Shown here piece by piece: positions 1 through 9,750 of a stretch of 58,377 nucleotides of DNA (position 1 is its first letter; each line of letters begins with the position of its first letter). The stretch spans positions 1 through 58,377 of the forward strand of contig JAJFIC010000059.1 in the NCBI GenBank assembly GCA_021775315.1. Direction: 5' to 3'. The translations under genes were made by a program, and so were the position numbers. This DNA is from Paracoccaceae bacterium. GTDB taxonomy: Bacteria > Pseudomonadota > Alphaproteobacteria > Rhodobacterales > Rhodobacteraceae. The notes below the pieces were generated by a model. That model was not told the origin of the DNA, made no database searches, and was given only the letters and a program-made list of their open reading frames with translations.

Positions 1-101
1 TCAATAACCGTCGCCTGCTGGAACCTATCGGAAATATCCCACCAGCGGAGGCAGAAGAGAAGTACTATGCACAGAAAGCCGACTTGGATATGGTCGCATG
101 A
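1..101 (+). pseudogene. IS3-family transposase OrfB, C-terminal end (cut by window edge)
   Basis: Reading from base 3, the frame gives NNRRLLEPIGNIPPAEAEE followed by KYYAQKADLDMVA and a stop at 99-101. This is the characteristic last segment of IS3-family OrfB (DDE integrase-type transposase). The rest lies left of the window, so whether the element is whole cannot be judged here. The terminal repeat of the element follows directly and the next sequence is a recombinase fragment, so this copy marks an insertion into an older integrase gene. The family call is strong; the subgroup is not resolved. Confidence 0.85.
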
Positions 102-114
102 AACGAAGTAAATA

Positions 115-140
115 GCCTCCGGTAAAACCGGGGCGGTTCA
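115..140. repeat. IS3-family right terminal inverted repeat
   Basis: The sequence runs from GCCTCCGG to GGCGGTTCA. Read outward-in it begins TGAACCGCCCCGG, the usual type of IS3-family end (5'-TG...CA-3'). It contains a small CCGGT/ACCGG palindrome. The recombinase reading frame starts immediately after base 140, so 140 is taken as the element boundary. Confidence 0.7.
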
Positions 141-142
141 CT

Positions 143-286
143 GCCCTAAACAAATGGTTAGTAGGATTTGTGCAAAAAGGTTGTTCGATGCACGGTTTCA
201 GGCACTCATTGAGGGATCGGCTAAGAGCGGTGGAGTGCCCACCAGAAATCATTGATCAGATTGGTGGTTGGTCGGGACGGTCGGTT
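143..286 (+). pseudogene. Tyrosine recombinase (phage-type integrase) fragment
   Basis: The plus-strand frame at 143-286 reads ALNKWLVGFVQKGCSMHGF, RHSLRDRLRAVECPPEIID and QIGGWSGRSV. It carries the HxxR box (HGFRHS) and the GGW box of the tyrosine-recombinase catalytic domain. The fragment is bounded on the left by the end of an IS3-family element (140) and on the right by the end of an IS256-family element (287). The usual downstream catalytic tyrosine segment does not resume after the IS256 copy. The gene is therefore dead. Integrases of this type sit at the edges of genomic islands, so this is probably a relic of an island boundary (inference). Confidence 0.8.
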
Positions 287-340
287 GGGGGAGTATCCGA
301 GAGTCTGTGTATGGGGTTTGGCCCATGCGGTTAAAACGGG

Positions 341-1601
341 TCACTTGTTGAACCGTTCGGGATAAAGAATAGCAAACTGGTTTCGCGCCGCAACCCATTC
401 TCTGACGCACCTTCCTTTGCTTTCAAAATTGCGGATGGCCAGATAGATCAGCTTGGTCGCAGCGTCGTCAGTTGGAAAGCTGCCACGGGTTTTGGTGGTT
501 TTGCGGATTACCCGGTTCAGGCTTTCTATGGCGTTTGTGGTGTAAATGATTTTGCGTACGGCTGGCGGGAAGGCGAAAAATGGGATGACCTCTTGCCATG
601 CTCGCCGCCAGCTTGGGGCGATTGATGGGTATTTGCCGCCCCATTCGACCCCGAAATCATCAAGGGCTTTGGCAGCCTCTTCGTCGTCCACCGCTTGATA
701 AATCCGCTTCAGAGACTTGGCCACGGCCTTGCGGTCTTTCCATCCGCAAAAGTTCAGAGAATGGCGCACAAGATGCACGATACAGGTTTGCACGCTGGTA
801 TCGGGGAAGGCTGCGTTGATGGCGTCTGGGAAGCCTTTCAGGCCGTCCACGACGGCAATCAGGATGTCTTCCAGCCCACGGTTCTTCAGATTGTTCATGA
901 TGGAGAGCCAGAATTTGGCCCCTTCATTGGCGGCTATCCACAGGCCCCTTTGCCCGTCAGGGCATGCTCGCATGCCCGAGAGGAGGAACCTCACGTTCGC
1001 CCTCTGGGGTAACGCCCAGGGCCACGTAGACGGCCTTGTTTTTGACCTGTCGGCTTTCTGCGTCACGGATTTTGACCCGCAGGGCATCGAGGAAAACGAT
1101 GGGATAAACTGGCTCCAAAGCCCGGTTCTGCCAGTCTGAAACTTCCTCCAGAACAGCATCAGTGACACGGCTGATAAGGTCCGCTGAAACCCGTAATCCG
1201 TAGACTTCCTCAAGGTGGCTGCGGATGTCGCGTGTCGATAACCCAGCCGCATAGAGACCGATAATCTTGTCGTCCATCCCATCAATCCGAGTCTGGCCTT
1301 TCTGGATCAGTTCTGGTTCAAAACTGCCGTCGCGGTCGCGCGGAATATCAATGGGCACAGCCCCGTCATTGCCCTTCAGAACTTTGCGGGTCGCCCCATT
1401 GCGGCGATTGTTTTGCTGGCTGGCAGGCTCGCCGTGCGGCTCATAGCCCAAATGCTCAGTCAGTTCAGCCCCAAGCATCCGCTCCATCAAGCGGACCTTC
1501 AGCTCCTTCATCAGGCCTTTGTCGCCCAGCAAATCTTCGGGCCGTTCAACCCCGCTAAGCAGCTCGTCTAGTAGTTCCTTGGAAATCGTCATTGTCGTCA
1601 T
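341..1601 (-). pseudogene. IS256-family transposase, frameshifted by a short insertion
   Basis: The N-terminal part (957-1601) has the IS256/Mutator features: the DLISRVTDAVLEE segment and FLDALRVKIRD, carrying the first catalytic Asp. The C-terminal part (341 to about 945) continues with GLWIAANEGAKFWL, VVDGLKGFPDAI, CIVHLVRHS and a YTTNAIESLNR end segment, including the later DDE residues. Between EREV and GLWIAAN the normal junction is replaced by 39 bases, a net gain of about 37, which shifts the frame. Removing them would restore a protein of about 407 residues, normal for the family. This copy should not make active transposase unless frameshifting occurs. Confidence 0.85.
947..986. repeat. 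Palindrome-bearing insertion inside the IS256 transposase
   Basis: The extra segment carries a perfect 8-base inverted repeat at 960-977, GGGCATGC/GCATGCCC with a 2-base loop. It sits exactly where the transposase frame breaks, and the flanking coding sequence rejoins as normal IS256 protein. Exact ends are uncertain by one or two bases. It could be a mobile palindromic (REP/MITE-like) unit or a scar; no second copy of the palindrome was seen in the window. Confidence 0.65.
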
Positions 1602-1794
1602 GCTCCTTCAGTTTGGAAGCATGAACCAATTCACTCATACACAAAAGTTCGGACACTCTCCCCCGGTGCGCCAATTTAATTCTTCATCGATTAACATCTA
1701 TGGTCTAGGTTAGTTTGCTCGACCAGAAGCGCGGGTCATCCGCATCGTGTACTCAATACTCGCACAGGTCGGGTTCCGAAAATCCAACAAAAAA

Positions 1795-2268
1795 TCAACT
1801 TTTTTGATGGATTGCCCGTCCGATGCTCAACCGCCAAATACCTTGCTTGTCATTCAGCTCGATCATCAATTGCACACCGTCCTCAATGTAGTATTTAATC
1901 CACGGGCGTTGATAGCCAAATCGCGGATCCTCAAGATCGCCACCTATAAGGTCGGGCTGCCCAAACCGGTCTATTAGTTCGGCCTTTGATGCTCCTCGTT
2001 CTATGTTGAGTGGGAGTGTTCCAACGAATGGCGCGATTTGCTCACTGTCGCTGTTTTCCTCTCCATCTACGTAGAAGTATAAATACCCAATTTCCTCGGG
2101 TTCCGTTTCCCAATTGAATTCAATTTCGACGCCCGCATAGCGCAAACTGGCCCAAGCCGTGTCGACTTCCTTATAATTGACAGCCAACTTTCTTATACCC
2201 CGGCCAATGTAGCTTTCAAGATTGCCAACAGGCTTGAAAAGATAGGTTTTGTAATCGCTGAAATCCAA
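1795..2268 (-). CDS. Hypothetical protein, 157 aa
   Basis: Function not recognised. The chosen start is TTG at 2268, preceded by a purine-rich GGGGAAAG, giving LDFSDYKTYLFKPVGNLES... An upstream ATG in the same frame at 2409 would overlap rsgA by 124 bases and is less likely. The protein is acidic and soluble, with no signal peptide or membrane segment, and ends WRLSIGRAIHQKS. The segment GASKAELIDRFGQPD resembles the 'G-x-S-x-x-x-V/L-x-x-x-x-G-x-P' motif seen in several small immunity-type and BamE-like proteins, but this is only a likeness. It is directly downstream of rsgA (18 bases) and next to the mobile-element edge, so it could be cargo of the lost island. Confidence 0.55.
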   Translation of the reverse strand: MDFSDYKTYLFKPVGNLESYIGRGIRKLAVNYKEVDTAWASLRYAGVEIEFNWETEPEEIGYLYFYVDGEENSDSEQIAPFVGTLPLNIERGASKAELIDRFGQPDLIGGDLEDPRFGYQRPWIKYYIEDGVQLMIELNDKQGIWRLSIGRAIHQKS

Positions 2269-2285
2269 CTTTCCCCGCCCCCCAA

Positions 2286-3368
2286 TCAATCCCGATTTTT
2301 CTTGCGTTTTTTGATTTGCCGAATGGCCTTGCCCAATGCCTTGTCGCTTGATTTTCGCTCTGCGAGGCTTGCCGTGTTGAACCGTTCTTCGGCCACCAGC
2401 TTTTTCCACCGGGCGAGCCGGGGCTGATCTATGTCGCCGGATTCAAGTGCTGCCAGAACTGCGCATCCGGGTTCGGTTTGGTGCAGGCAGTCATTGAACC
2501 GGCATTGTGTCGATAATGCGTGAAGGTCAGAAAACAGGTCGGCCACACCGGACGCCGCATCGGTCAGTTGCAATTCGCGCATTCCCGGCGTGTCTAGGAC
2601 GGCGCAGCCACCAGGGACAAAGTGAAGATGCCTGTGGGTTGTGGTGTGGCGGCCTTTGGCGTCATCTTCGCGGATGGCTTGCGTCTCGATCTCCTGTGTT
2701 TGGGTCAGGGCGTTCACAAGCGTTGATTTGCCAACACCGGATGACCCGATAAACGCCACCGTCTGGCCCGGTTTGCACCAATCAGCCAGTTTCGCAATCG
2801 GTTCAGCCCCCCGCGCGTCAAGAACCACGACCGGCACCAGATCCGAGATGGCCTTAGCCTCATCAGCATAATCTGCCGGCGTCTCGCACAGATCGCTTTT
2901 GGTCAGGACGATCACGGGCGAGACATCGGCCTCTAGCGTCAGGGCGATATAGCGTTCAAGCCGGGCGACGTTAAAATCCTGATTGCACGAGGTCACGATA
3001 AACGCGGTGTCAAGATTAGCGGCGACCAGTTGCACCTGACGGTCATGCCCGGCGGCGCGTCGTTTGATCAGGCTTTTGCGTTCCAGAAGCCGGCTGGCAC
3101 TGGGCAATGCCGCATTATAAAGCACCCAGTCGCCAACAGTGGCGTCCGACCTGGCAGGGATATAAGGCTCAATGCCGTCACCAACAGCGTGCAGGCCGCT
3201 GCGGTGCACTTGGGTGATGCGAACCGGTGGCGTTTCGGCCATTTCATCCACATCCGTCTGCTGTGCGAAAAATGGCTGCCAGCCAAGCGTCATCAACGGC
3301 GGCAATTCAGGCGTCGCTTCGCCGTGCTTTGCCGATGGTGACAAAAATTGGGAATAGTCCCATGTCAT
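2286..3368 (-). CDS. rsgA: Ribosome small subunit-dependent GTPase A
   Basis: RsgA (YjeQ) is a circularly permuted GTPase that acts in late 30S ribosomal subunit maturation in the cytoplasm. The order of motifs shows the permutation: G4 (VLTKSDL, about residue 155) precedes the P-loop GSSGVGKST (about residue 210) and the DTPGMREL G3 motif (about residue 260). An OB-fold-like N-terminus comes first. The C-terminal zinc segment is present as C-x4-C-x-H-x5-C (CRFNDCLHQTEPGC). The tail is Lys/Arg-rich (IRQIKKRKKNRD). At 360 residues it is of normal length. The ATG at 3368 has no obvious Shine-Dalgarno sequence. Confidence 0.95.
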   Translation of the reverse strand: MTWDYSQFLSPSAKHGEATPELPPLMTLGWQPFFAQQTDVDEMAETPPVRITQVHRSGLHAVGDGIEPYIPARSDATVGDWVLYNAALPSASRLLERKSLIKRRAAGHDRQVQLVAANLDTAFIVTSCNQDFNVARLERYIALTLEADVSPVIVLTKSDLCETPADYADEAKAISDLVPVVVLDARGAEPIAKLADWCKPGQTVAFIGSSGVGKSTLVNALTQTQEIETQAIREDDAKGRHTTTHRHLHFVPGGCAVLDTPGMRELQLTDAASGVADLFSDLHALSTQCRFNDCLHQTEPGCAVLAALESGDIDQPRLARWKKLVAEERFNTASLAERKSSDKALGKAIRQIKKRKKNRD

Positions 3369-3419
3369 TTATCAAAGCTTTCATGTTTCGATCACAGGCA
3401 AGATATGGGGACTGGTGTC

Positions 3420-3464
3420 ATTGGTTTGAACGGGCAAATCAACCATTCTCTTGCCCGAACCAAT
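3420..3464. other. Strong inverted repeat between rsgA and a small membrane gene
   Basis: The arms ATTGGTT plus CGGGCAA (3420-3437, with a 4-base TGAA bulge) pair perfectly with TTGCCCG plus AACCAAT (3451-3464) around a 13-base loop. It lies in the 260-base gap between the small membrane gene at 3629-3907 and rsgA, both on the minus strand. There is no T-run after it on either strand, so it is not a classic terminator. It could end or process the upstream transcript. Confidence 0.5.
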
Positions 3465-3628
3465 AGAAACGGTGCTTTCAGGCTTGGTTTTGAGTTGAGT
3501 GATGCTGTTCTTCGCCACCTTGGCGGCCGCGAAACCTCGATAGTTGCGGCGTTGGTATTAGGTTAGTGCAAGCGTTTTGCACGTCGTCCGCCACAGCCGC
3601 GAATTCCAGACCTTTGCGGGTCGTGCAA

Positions 3629-3907
3629 TCAGGCCTCTTGGACCGGGGCTGTTGGGCTTGGCTCCGCTGATTGACCGTTGATCAGATTAACCATGTCGTT
3701 CAGCCGATTGGTCATCTCGACCAACAGGCCAAGAACGCCGAAAATGAATATCGTTGCCGCCCAGCCCGCAATTACCACAACGATTGCCTTGAAAATATCG
3801 CCTTCTAATTGAAAAGTGTAATGCCCAAGATACGCCGACCCCACCAATCCAAGCAGAATGAACACTCGGAGTGAGGAAACGAATAACGCTGTTGTCCAAC
3901 TGACCAT
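3629..3907 (-). CDS. Small two-helix membrane protein, 92 aa
   Basis: Function unknown. Two hydrophobic segments are visible, about residues 5-30 (LFVSSLRVFILLGLVGSAYL) and 40-63 (IVVVIAGWAATIFIFGVLGLL). A short polar tail rich in Pro, Ser and Glu follows. The ATG at 3907 has a well-placed AGGAG about 7 bases upstream, which supports real translation. It stands alone between rsgA and a 527-base gap. It is probably an inner-membrane protein; no motif points to a role. Confidence 0.65.
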   Translation of the reverse strand: MVSWTTALFVSSLRVFILLGLVGSAYLGHYTFQLEGDIFKAIVVVIAGWAATIFIFGVLGLLVEMTNRLNDMVNLINGQSAEPSPTAPVQEA

Positions 3908-4434
3908 CTTTTTCTCCTGGTACGTAACCCTCTAACTTGGTTCCACTACAGATACCCATCGGCCCACCGATCAAGGTCAATGGGTCTTGTCCTGCTTGCC
4001 TGTCTGCCCAAGGTTGGTTTTGGTGCACGCGCCGGTTTTCCCAGCTGTCCCTAAACCTGCTTCTGTAAAGGGTGCGCTGTATGGAATCGCATCGTGCATC
4101 AACCCTTCAGTAAATTTTAGGACATTGCCCGCCAAAAGAAAGCAACATCAGACATTCCCCCGGTTATTGGAAACAATGCACGTTTTCTGAAACTGTTGCT
4201 GCGAAAATCAAGCCTAATTTCAAGCAAACAGGCCAGGGGTCAGAGCGACGCGAAAAACAATGAAGCGCGCGCGTTAGGATTGTTCAGGCGAAAAAATGTA
4301 CCCATTGCGGGATGGTCCGGGCCTCAGCGAACCGCGCTGGCTGTGGATAGTTTTACCAATTCGCCCTGATTCCGCCATATTTTCCGCCTAGGGCTGTCTG
4401 GAATGCAGCGAAATCGCTGAGTTGGGTGCAGGAC
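3908..4434. other. Intergenic stretch, nothing identified
   Basis: These 527 bases separate two divergent small genes. Short open frames occur on both strands but none has a recognisable product, a clear ribosome site or conserved composition. No tRNA, terminator or clear repeat was seen. It presumably holds the promoters of the genes on each side. Confidence 0.4.
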
Positions 4435-5019
4435 ATGATCTATGGATTTCGATCACTAACCAGTTTTGCCAAAGACGATTTTGGCGTAGGGAGCGTTGAA
4501 TTCGCCGTGCTCACAGCGGCCGTCGTTGCCTTGGGGCTTTCCACGACATTGGCCGTAAGAAACGGCACTTCTTCGCAGTCAGACAAAATCGCAAATTCAG
4601 TTTCTGCCACGCAGGATATCGTCACAGGCTCGGCTGATGCAGATGTCGACACTGGCACCGGCGAAGAGGTCGTAGTTCTGACGCCGAAAGAAACGCTCGC
4701 CGCTGCCAAAGCGGATCGGGCTGAAAAACAAGCGGCGTTAAAGGCGGCCAATGCTGAATTGAAGGCCGCAAACGCCGAGTTAAAGGCCGCTAGGAAGGCG
4801 CAAAAAGCAGCGAAAAAGGCCGCCAAAAAAGCGAAAGGCGACGCCAAGACCGCCGCCGAAGCAGAGTTGGTGGTCGCCAATGCCCGGCTTGATGCGGCAA
4901 AGGCCCAACAGGCCGCAAAAGCCGCCGCCAGAACCGCGGCAAAAGCGGCTGTAGTCACGGCAAAGGAAGCGGAAACCGCGGCCAAAACCGCACTTAAGCA
5001 GGCAAATTCGGACGACTAG
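4435..5019 (+). CDS. Flp/TadE-type pilin-like N-terminus fused to an Ala/Lys-rich tail
   Basis: The first about 50 residues look like a type IVb (Flp) pilin precursor: a short leader FAKDDFG, then VGSVEFAVLTAAVVALGLS. The cut after Gly would leave Glu at mature position +5, the hallmark of prepilin-peptidase substrates. A membrane helix follows. After a Thr/Asp/Gly linker (about 60-85) comes a tail of about 110 residues made almost only of Ala, Lys, Glu and Leu (e.g. ELKAANAELKAARKAQKAA), predicted to be a long coiled coil or extended helix. The sequence is visible; the pilin role is inference. ATG 4435 is used; GTG at 4426 is an alternative, and neither has a strong ribosome site. Confidence 0.6.
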   Translation: MIYGFRSLTSFAKDDFGVGSVEFAVLTAAVVALGLSTTLAVRNGTSSQSDKIANSVSATQDIVTGSADADVDTGTGEEVVVLTPKETLAAAKADRAEKQAALKAANAELKAANAELKAARKAQKAAKKAAKKAKGDAKTAAEAELVVANARLDAAKAQQAAKAAARTAAKAAVVTAKEAETAAKTALKQANSDD

Positions 5020-5160
5020 CGTATGACAGTAAGGCGTCGATCAGACCGCGCCGCCTACCTTAAAACCCGCCAGCCAGCCTTTCCCGCCATTTCACGATAA
5101 TCGCATTGTCATACATCACGGTCAGCCCAGTCGGGGCAGGCCCACCTGTGACTGAATACA

Positions 5161-5192
5161 GAAAAGGACGAAGGTTTCCCCTCGCCCTTTTC
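5161..5192 (-). terminator. Possible terminator after the RTX-Hint gene
   Basis: A stem of GAAAAGG(A)CGA and TCG(C)CCTTTTC lies 20-50 bases beyond the stop of the minus-strand RTX gene. The stem has one mismatch. The T-run after it on the minus strand is poor, so this is tentative. Confidence 0.35.
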
Positions 5193-5214
5193 CGCCGTAG
5201 CAAGCCCAACCTGT

Positions 5215-7791
<2,577 letters not shown>

Positions 7792-7796
7792 GTCAT

Positions 7797-8108
7797 TTAC
7801 CCTTTACTCGAACGGAAATCATAAGCGTCAATCGAACCGCGATTGCGCACTGTTGAATTTTTGAAGAGGTGAGTTGCGTTCAGCGAAACGCAGAACGTCG
7901 CCAAACCAGCCAGAAACAGGCCAGGCACACTGATGCTGGTGAAGCTGGCCAACACAGTTGCCAGTACAACAGAAAAAAGCGCGCAATGATGCAGAGTTCG
8001 GAAATCCGACACCCCGGTGTCACGTATATTCACGGCACTCACCAAACCCGCATCAATTGATGCAGTCCTCGTGGCGGCCGCCCCCATGACCTCGTTGGAA
8101 TTGCCCAT
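7797..8108 (-). CDS. Small membrane protein upstream of the RTX-Hint gene, 103 aa
   Basis: Unknown function. Two adjacent hydrophobic segments span about residues 43-80 (ALFSVVLATVLASFTSISV, then PGLFLAGLATFCVSLNA). The N-terminus is polar. The stop lies 5 bases before the ATG of the RTX gene, and its last codons (SSKG) carry the AAGGG that would serve that gene, which argues that this frame is real and coupled. A perfect CtrA-type box lies just upstream. It could be a partner of the secreted protein (inference). An alternative ATG is residue 8. Confidence 0.55.
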   Translation of the reverse strand: MGNSNEVMGAAATRTASIDAGLVSAVNIRDTGVSDFRTLHHCALFSVVLATVLASFTSISVPGLFLAGLATFCVSLNATHLFKNSTVRNRGSIDAYDFRSSKG

Positions 8109-8123
8109 CCAGTTTGGGCGTCG

Positions 8124-8139
8124 TTAAGTAGACATTAAC
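8124..8139 (-). promoter_or_regulatory. CtrA-type binding site (TTAA-N7-TTAAC)
   Basis: TTAA, seven bases, then TTAAC at 8124-8139 matches the full alphaproteobacterial CtrA consensus exactly. It lies 16 bases upstream of the ATG of the small membrane gene that precedes the RTX-Hint gene. A weaker TTAA-N7-TAAC occurs at 8209-8223. Its closeness to the start codon could mean repression or a leaderless-type start; direction of control cannot be read from sequence. Confidence 0.55.
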
Positions 8140-8341
8140 GAAAATGATCCGCTGAAGATAGGAAAATTTGGCGGAAATGTGGCGGGTTTCTGCCGATGTG
8201 GTCCATAATTAACCATAAATAACAGAGGTGTAACGGATCGCAGGGTCGCAGGATTGTTTCTCTATCGTCTCTAATCGAAAGCTTAGGCTACTGCCTGAAA
8301 GCCACCAAAATTCGCAGTCTTGGGCAAGGTGGCTTGAAGAT

Positions 8342-8491
8342 ATGCGTGGTCATTTCAAGGTGAAGCGGATGAAGCACGTAAATCGTCGGATCAGCAAAAA
8401 CCGTGGATTGTTTCGACATTCGCGCCAGTCATATTCTGCGAAATGGGGCAGGTTTGGCCACACTCAGAGGGCGGCAAAAGGACGGATTTAA
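8342..8491 (+). CDS. Candidate 49-aa highly basic small protein
   Basis: An ATG at 8342 opens a 49-codon frame beginning MRGHFKVKRMKHVNRRISKN and ending AAKGRI. Close to half of its residues are Lys, Arg or His, and it has no acidic residue. AAGGTGG lies 9 bases upstream of the ATG, a reasonable ribosome site. It lies in the 497-base gap between the RTX operon promoter and the 3' end of mipZ, with its stop 114 bases from the convergent mipZ stop. Composition suggests nucleic-acid or ribosome binding, but no family is recognised and it could be a chance frame. The rest of the gap (8140-8341, 8492-8605) shows nothing beyond the AT-rich presumed promoter area near 8200-8230. Confidence 0.35.
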   Translation: MRGHFKVKRMKHVNRRISKNRGLFRHSRQSYSAKWGRFGHTQRAAKGRI

Positions 8492-8605
8492 GGCGAGGTT
8501 TACCAAATTAGGAGCAGGGCTCAATGGCAGGGGAACGCGAAAATCAGCAAAACGTGCCGCAATATTGCGAATCACTTTGACCGAATGCGGGGTGAGATCA
8601 GTGGC

Positions 8606-9415
8606 CTAAAACTTGACGATAACATCGGGCAGGTTCAGGGCCTTCATCAGGTCGCGCACTTCTTGCCGGGCTGCAATATTGGACAGGTTCAAGCCGCCAA
8701 TTCCCGCGTCGCGCATATCAAGCAGGGTCAAACCGTTCGGGAACATTTCACGGAAAATCACCCGTTCACTGAAACCCTGGGCCACGCGAAAGCCGATGCG
8801 CTTTGACAATTCTTCAAGCGCTTTGCCGACTTTGCGCTTGTTATGCATGTTCTGGGTGCCAAGACGGTTTCGGATGACAACCCAATCGATTGGCTGCAAA
8901 CCAGCCTGCGCGCGCAACTGCCGGGCATTCCAGACCATTTCAGAATAAACCGACGGCCCGATGACACGCTCGGTTTCCGGGTCGATCCGCGCCAAAAGGT
9001 CAAAATCAACGAAACTGTCGTTCAGCGGCGTCACCAATGTGTCAGCCAGCGAATGGGCCACCTCGGACAACCGGGTATGCGAGCCGGGGCAATCCACCAC
9101 GACGAAATCATTTTCGGCCTCAAGCGACGCGATCGCCTCGGAAATACGTCGATCGTTGACGTTTTCGCCCGGCGCCAGCTTAGCCTGACCGATATTGGGC
9201 AAACGGCCAAGAACCGGCATCGGCAAGGATACTTCTTTGCGGCGGATGTATTCTGCGCGGTTTTCGATGTATCTTGAAAAACTGCGTTGACGGGTATCCA
9301 GATCAAGCGCACCGACTTTGTAGCCCAGCCGGACCAAAGCGGTGGTGATATGCATACAGGTGGTGGATTTACCCGAACCCCCTTTTTCGTTTCCCACAAT
9401 AATTATGTGCGACAC
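8606..9415 (-). CDS. mipZ: MipZ-type division-plane ParA/MinD ATPase
   Basis: A P-loop ATPase of the ParA/MinD superfamily. In Caulobacter, MipZ rides on ParB at the poles and inhibits FtsZ there, placing division at mid-cell. The deviant Walker A is clear at the N-terminus (IIIVGNEKGGSGKSTTCMH). It is followed by ALDLDTRQRSFSRYIENR, typical of MipZ, and the Walker B-like FVVVDCPG. The start is placed at GTG 9415, giving (V)SHIIIVGNEKGG, because AAGGGG lies 8 bases upstream and family members start just before this strand. An upstream ATG at 9490 would add 25 residues that overlap the rpmE terminator. It is 269 residues long, normal for the family. It is downstream of rpmE but separated by a terminator. 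Confidence 0.88.
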   Translation of the reverse strand: MSHIIIVGNEKGGSGKSTTCMHITTALVRLGYKVGALDLDTRQRSFSRYIENRAEYIRRKEVSLPMPVLGRLPNIGQAKLAPGENVNDRRISEAIASLEAENDFVVVDCPGSHTRLSEVAHSLADTLVTPLNDSFVDFDLLARIDPETERVIGPSVYSEMVWNARQLRAQAGLQPIDWVVIRNRLGTQNMHNKRKVGKALEELSKRIGFRVAQGFSERVIFREMFPNGLTLLDMRDAGIGGLNLSNIAARQEVRDLMKALNLPDVIVKF

Positions 9416-9440
9416 GCCTGCAGCCCCTTGTAAAAGTGAA

Positions 9441-9467
9441 AAAGCGCGCCGTTCTTTGGCGCGCTTT
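9441..9467 (-). terminator. Intrinsic terminator of the rplS-rpmE transcript
   Basis: A perfect 10-base stem AAAGCGCGCC/GGCGCGCTTT with a 7-base loop is followed on the minus strand by TTTTTCACTTTT. It lies about 50 bases past the rpmE stop and before the mipZ start, so it separates the ribosomal genes from mipZ. Confidence 0.8.
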
Positions 9468-9517
9468 GAATTATAAACAATATTACCCAAATAGGAAAGA
9501 TTGTTTCCATTTTGGAA

Positions 9518-9739
9518 TTAAAATCCCAGACCTTCGTATTTCTTTTTAAACTTGGAAACACGACCGCCGGTATCCATCAGGCGCGTGTTGCCGCCGGTCC
9601 AGGCCGGGTGGACCGTTGGATCGATGTCCAATGTCAGTGTGTCGCCTTCGGCCCCGTAGGTCGAACGCATTTTGAGGATCGTACCGTCCGTCATTTTGAC
9701 GTCGATATTGTGATAGTCGGGATGGATGTCTTTTTTCAT
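9518..9739 (-). CDS. rpmE: 50S ribosomal protein bL31
   Basis: A 73-residue bL31 of the large ribosomal subunit. The start [10 protein letters not shown] and the segment [16 protein letters not shown] then HPAWTG are typical. The zinc-binding cysteines found in some bL31 proteins are absent, so this is the zinc-independent form usual for alphaproteobacteria. It lies 11 bases downstream of rplS on the same strand and ends before a strong terminator. Confidence 0.95.
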   Translation of the reverse strand: MKKDIHPDYHNIDVKMTDGTILKMRSTYGAEGDTLTLDIDPTVHPAWTGGNTRLMDTGGRVSKFKKKYEGLGF

Positions 9740-9750
9740 CGTTCCGGTCC

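Larger units (their letters stand above)
287..1664 (-). mobile_element. IS256-family insertion sequence
   Basis: The element is bounded by imperfect inverted repeats. The left end starts GGGGGAG at 287 and contains TCCGAGAGTCTGTGTATG. The right end finishes CTCTCCCCC at 1664 and, reverse-complemented, reads GGGGGAGAGTGTCCGAAC and then TTGTGTATG. It encloses one Mutator/IS256-type transposase on the minus strand. Eight bases either side (279-286 and 1665-1672) do not match, so no target-site duplication is visible. That suggests a rearrangement or deletion after insertion. Confidence 0.85.

Noticed and set aside
598-1139. Plus-strand frames inside the IS256 element
   Set aside because: Opposite strand of the transposase; no independent support.
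287-1664. Target-site duplication of the IS256 element
   Set aside because: The eight bases on each side share only GGT, so none is claimed.
3987-4190. 67-codon plus-strand frame in the 3908-4434 gap
   Set aside because: No ribosome site, no recognisable motif; treated as chance.
4440-4985. Ala/Ser-rich minus-strand frame
   Set aside because: Shadow of the Ala/Lys-rich coding sequence on the plus strand; no ribosome site.
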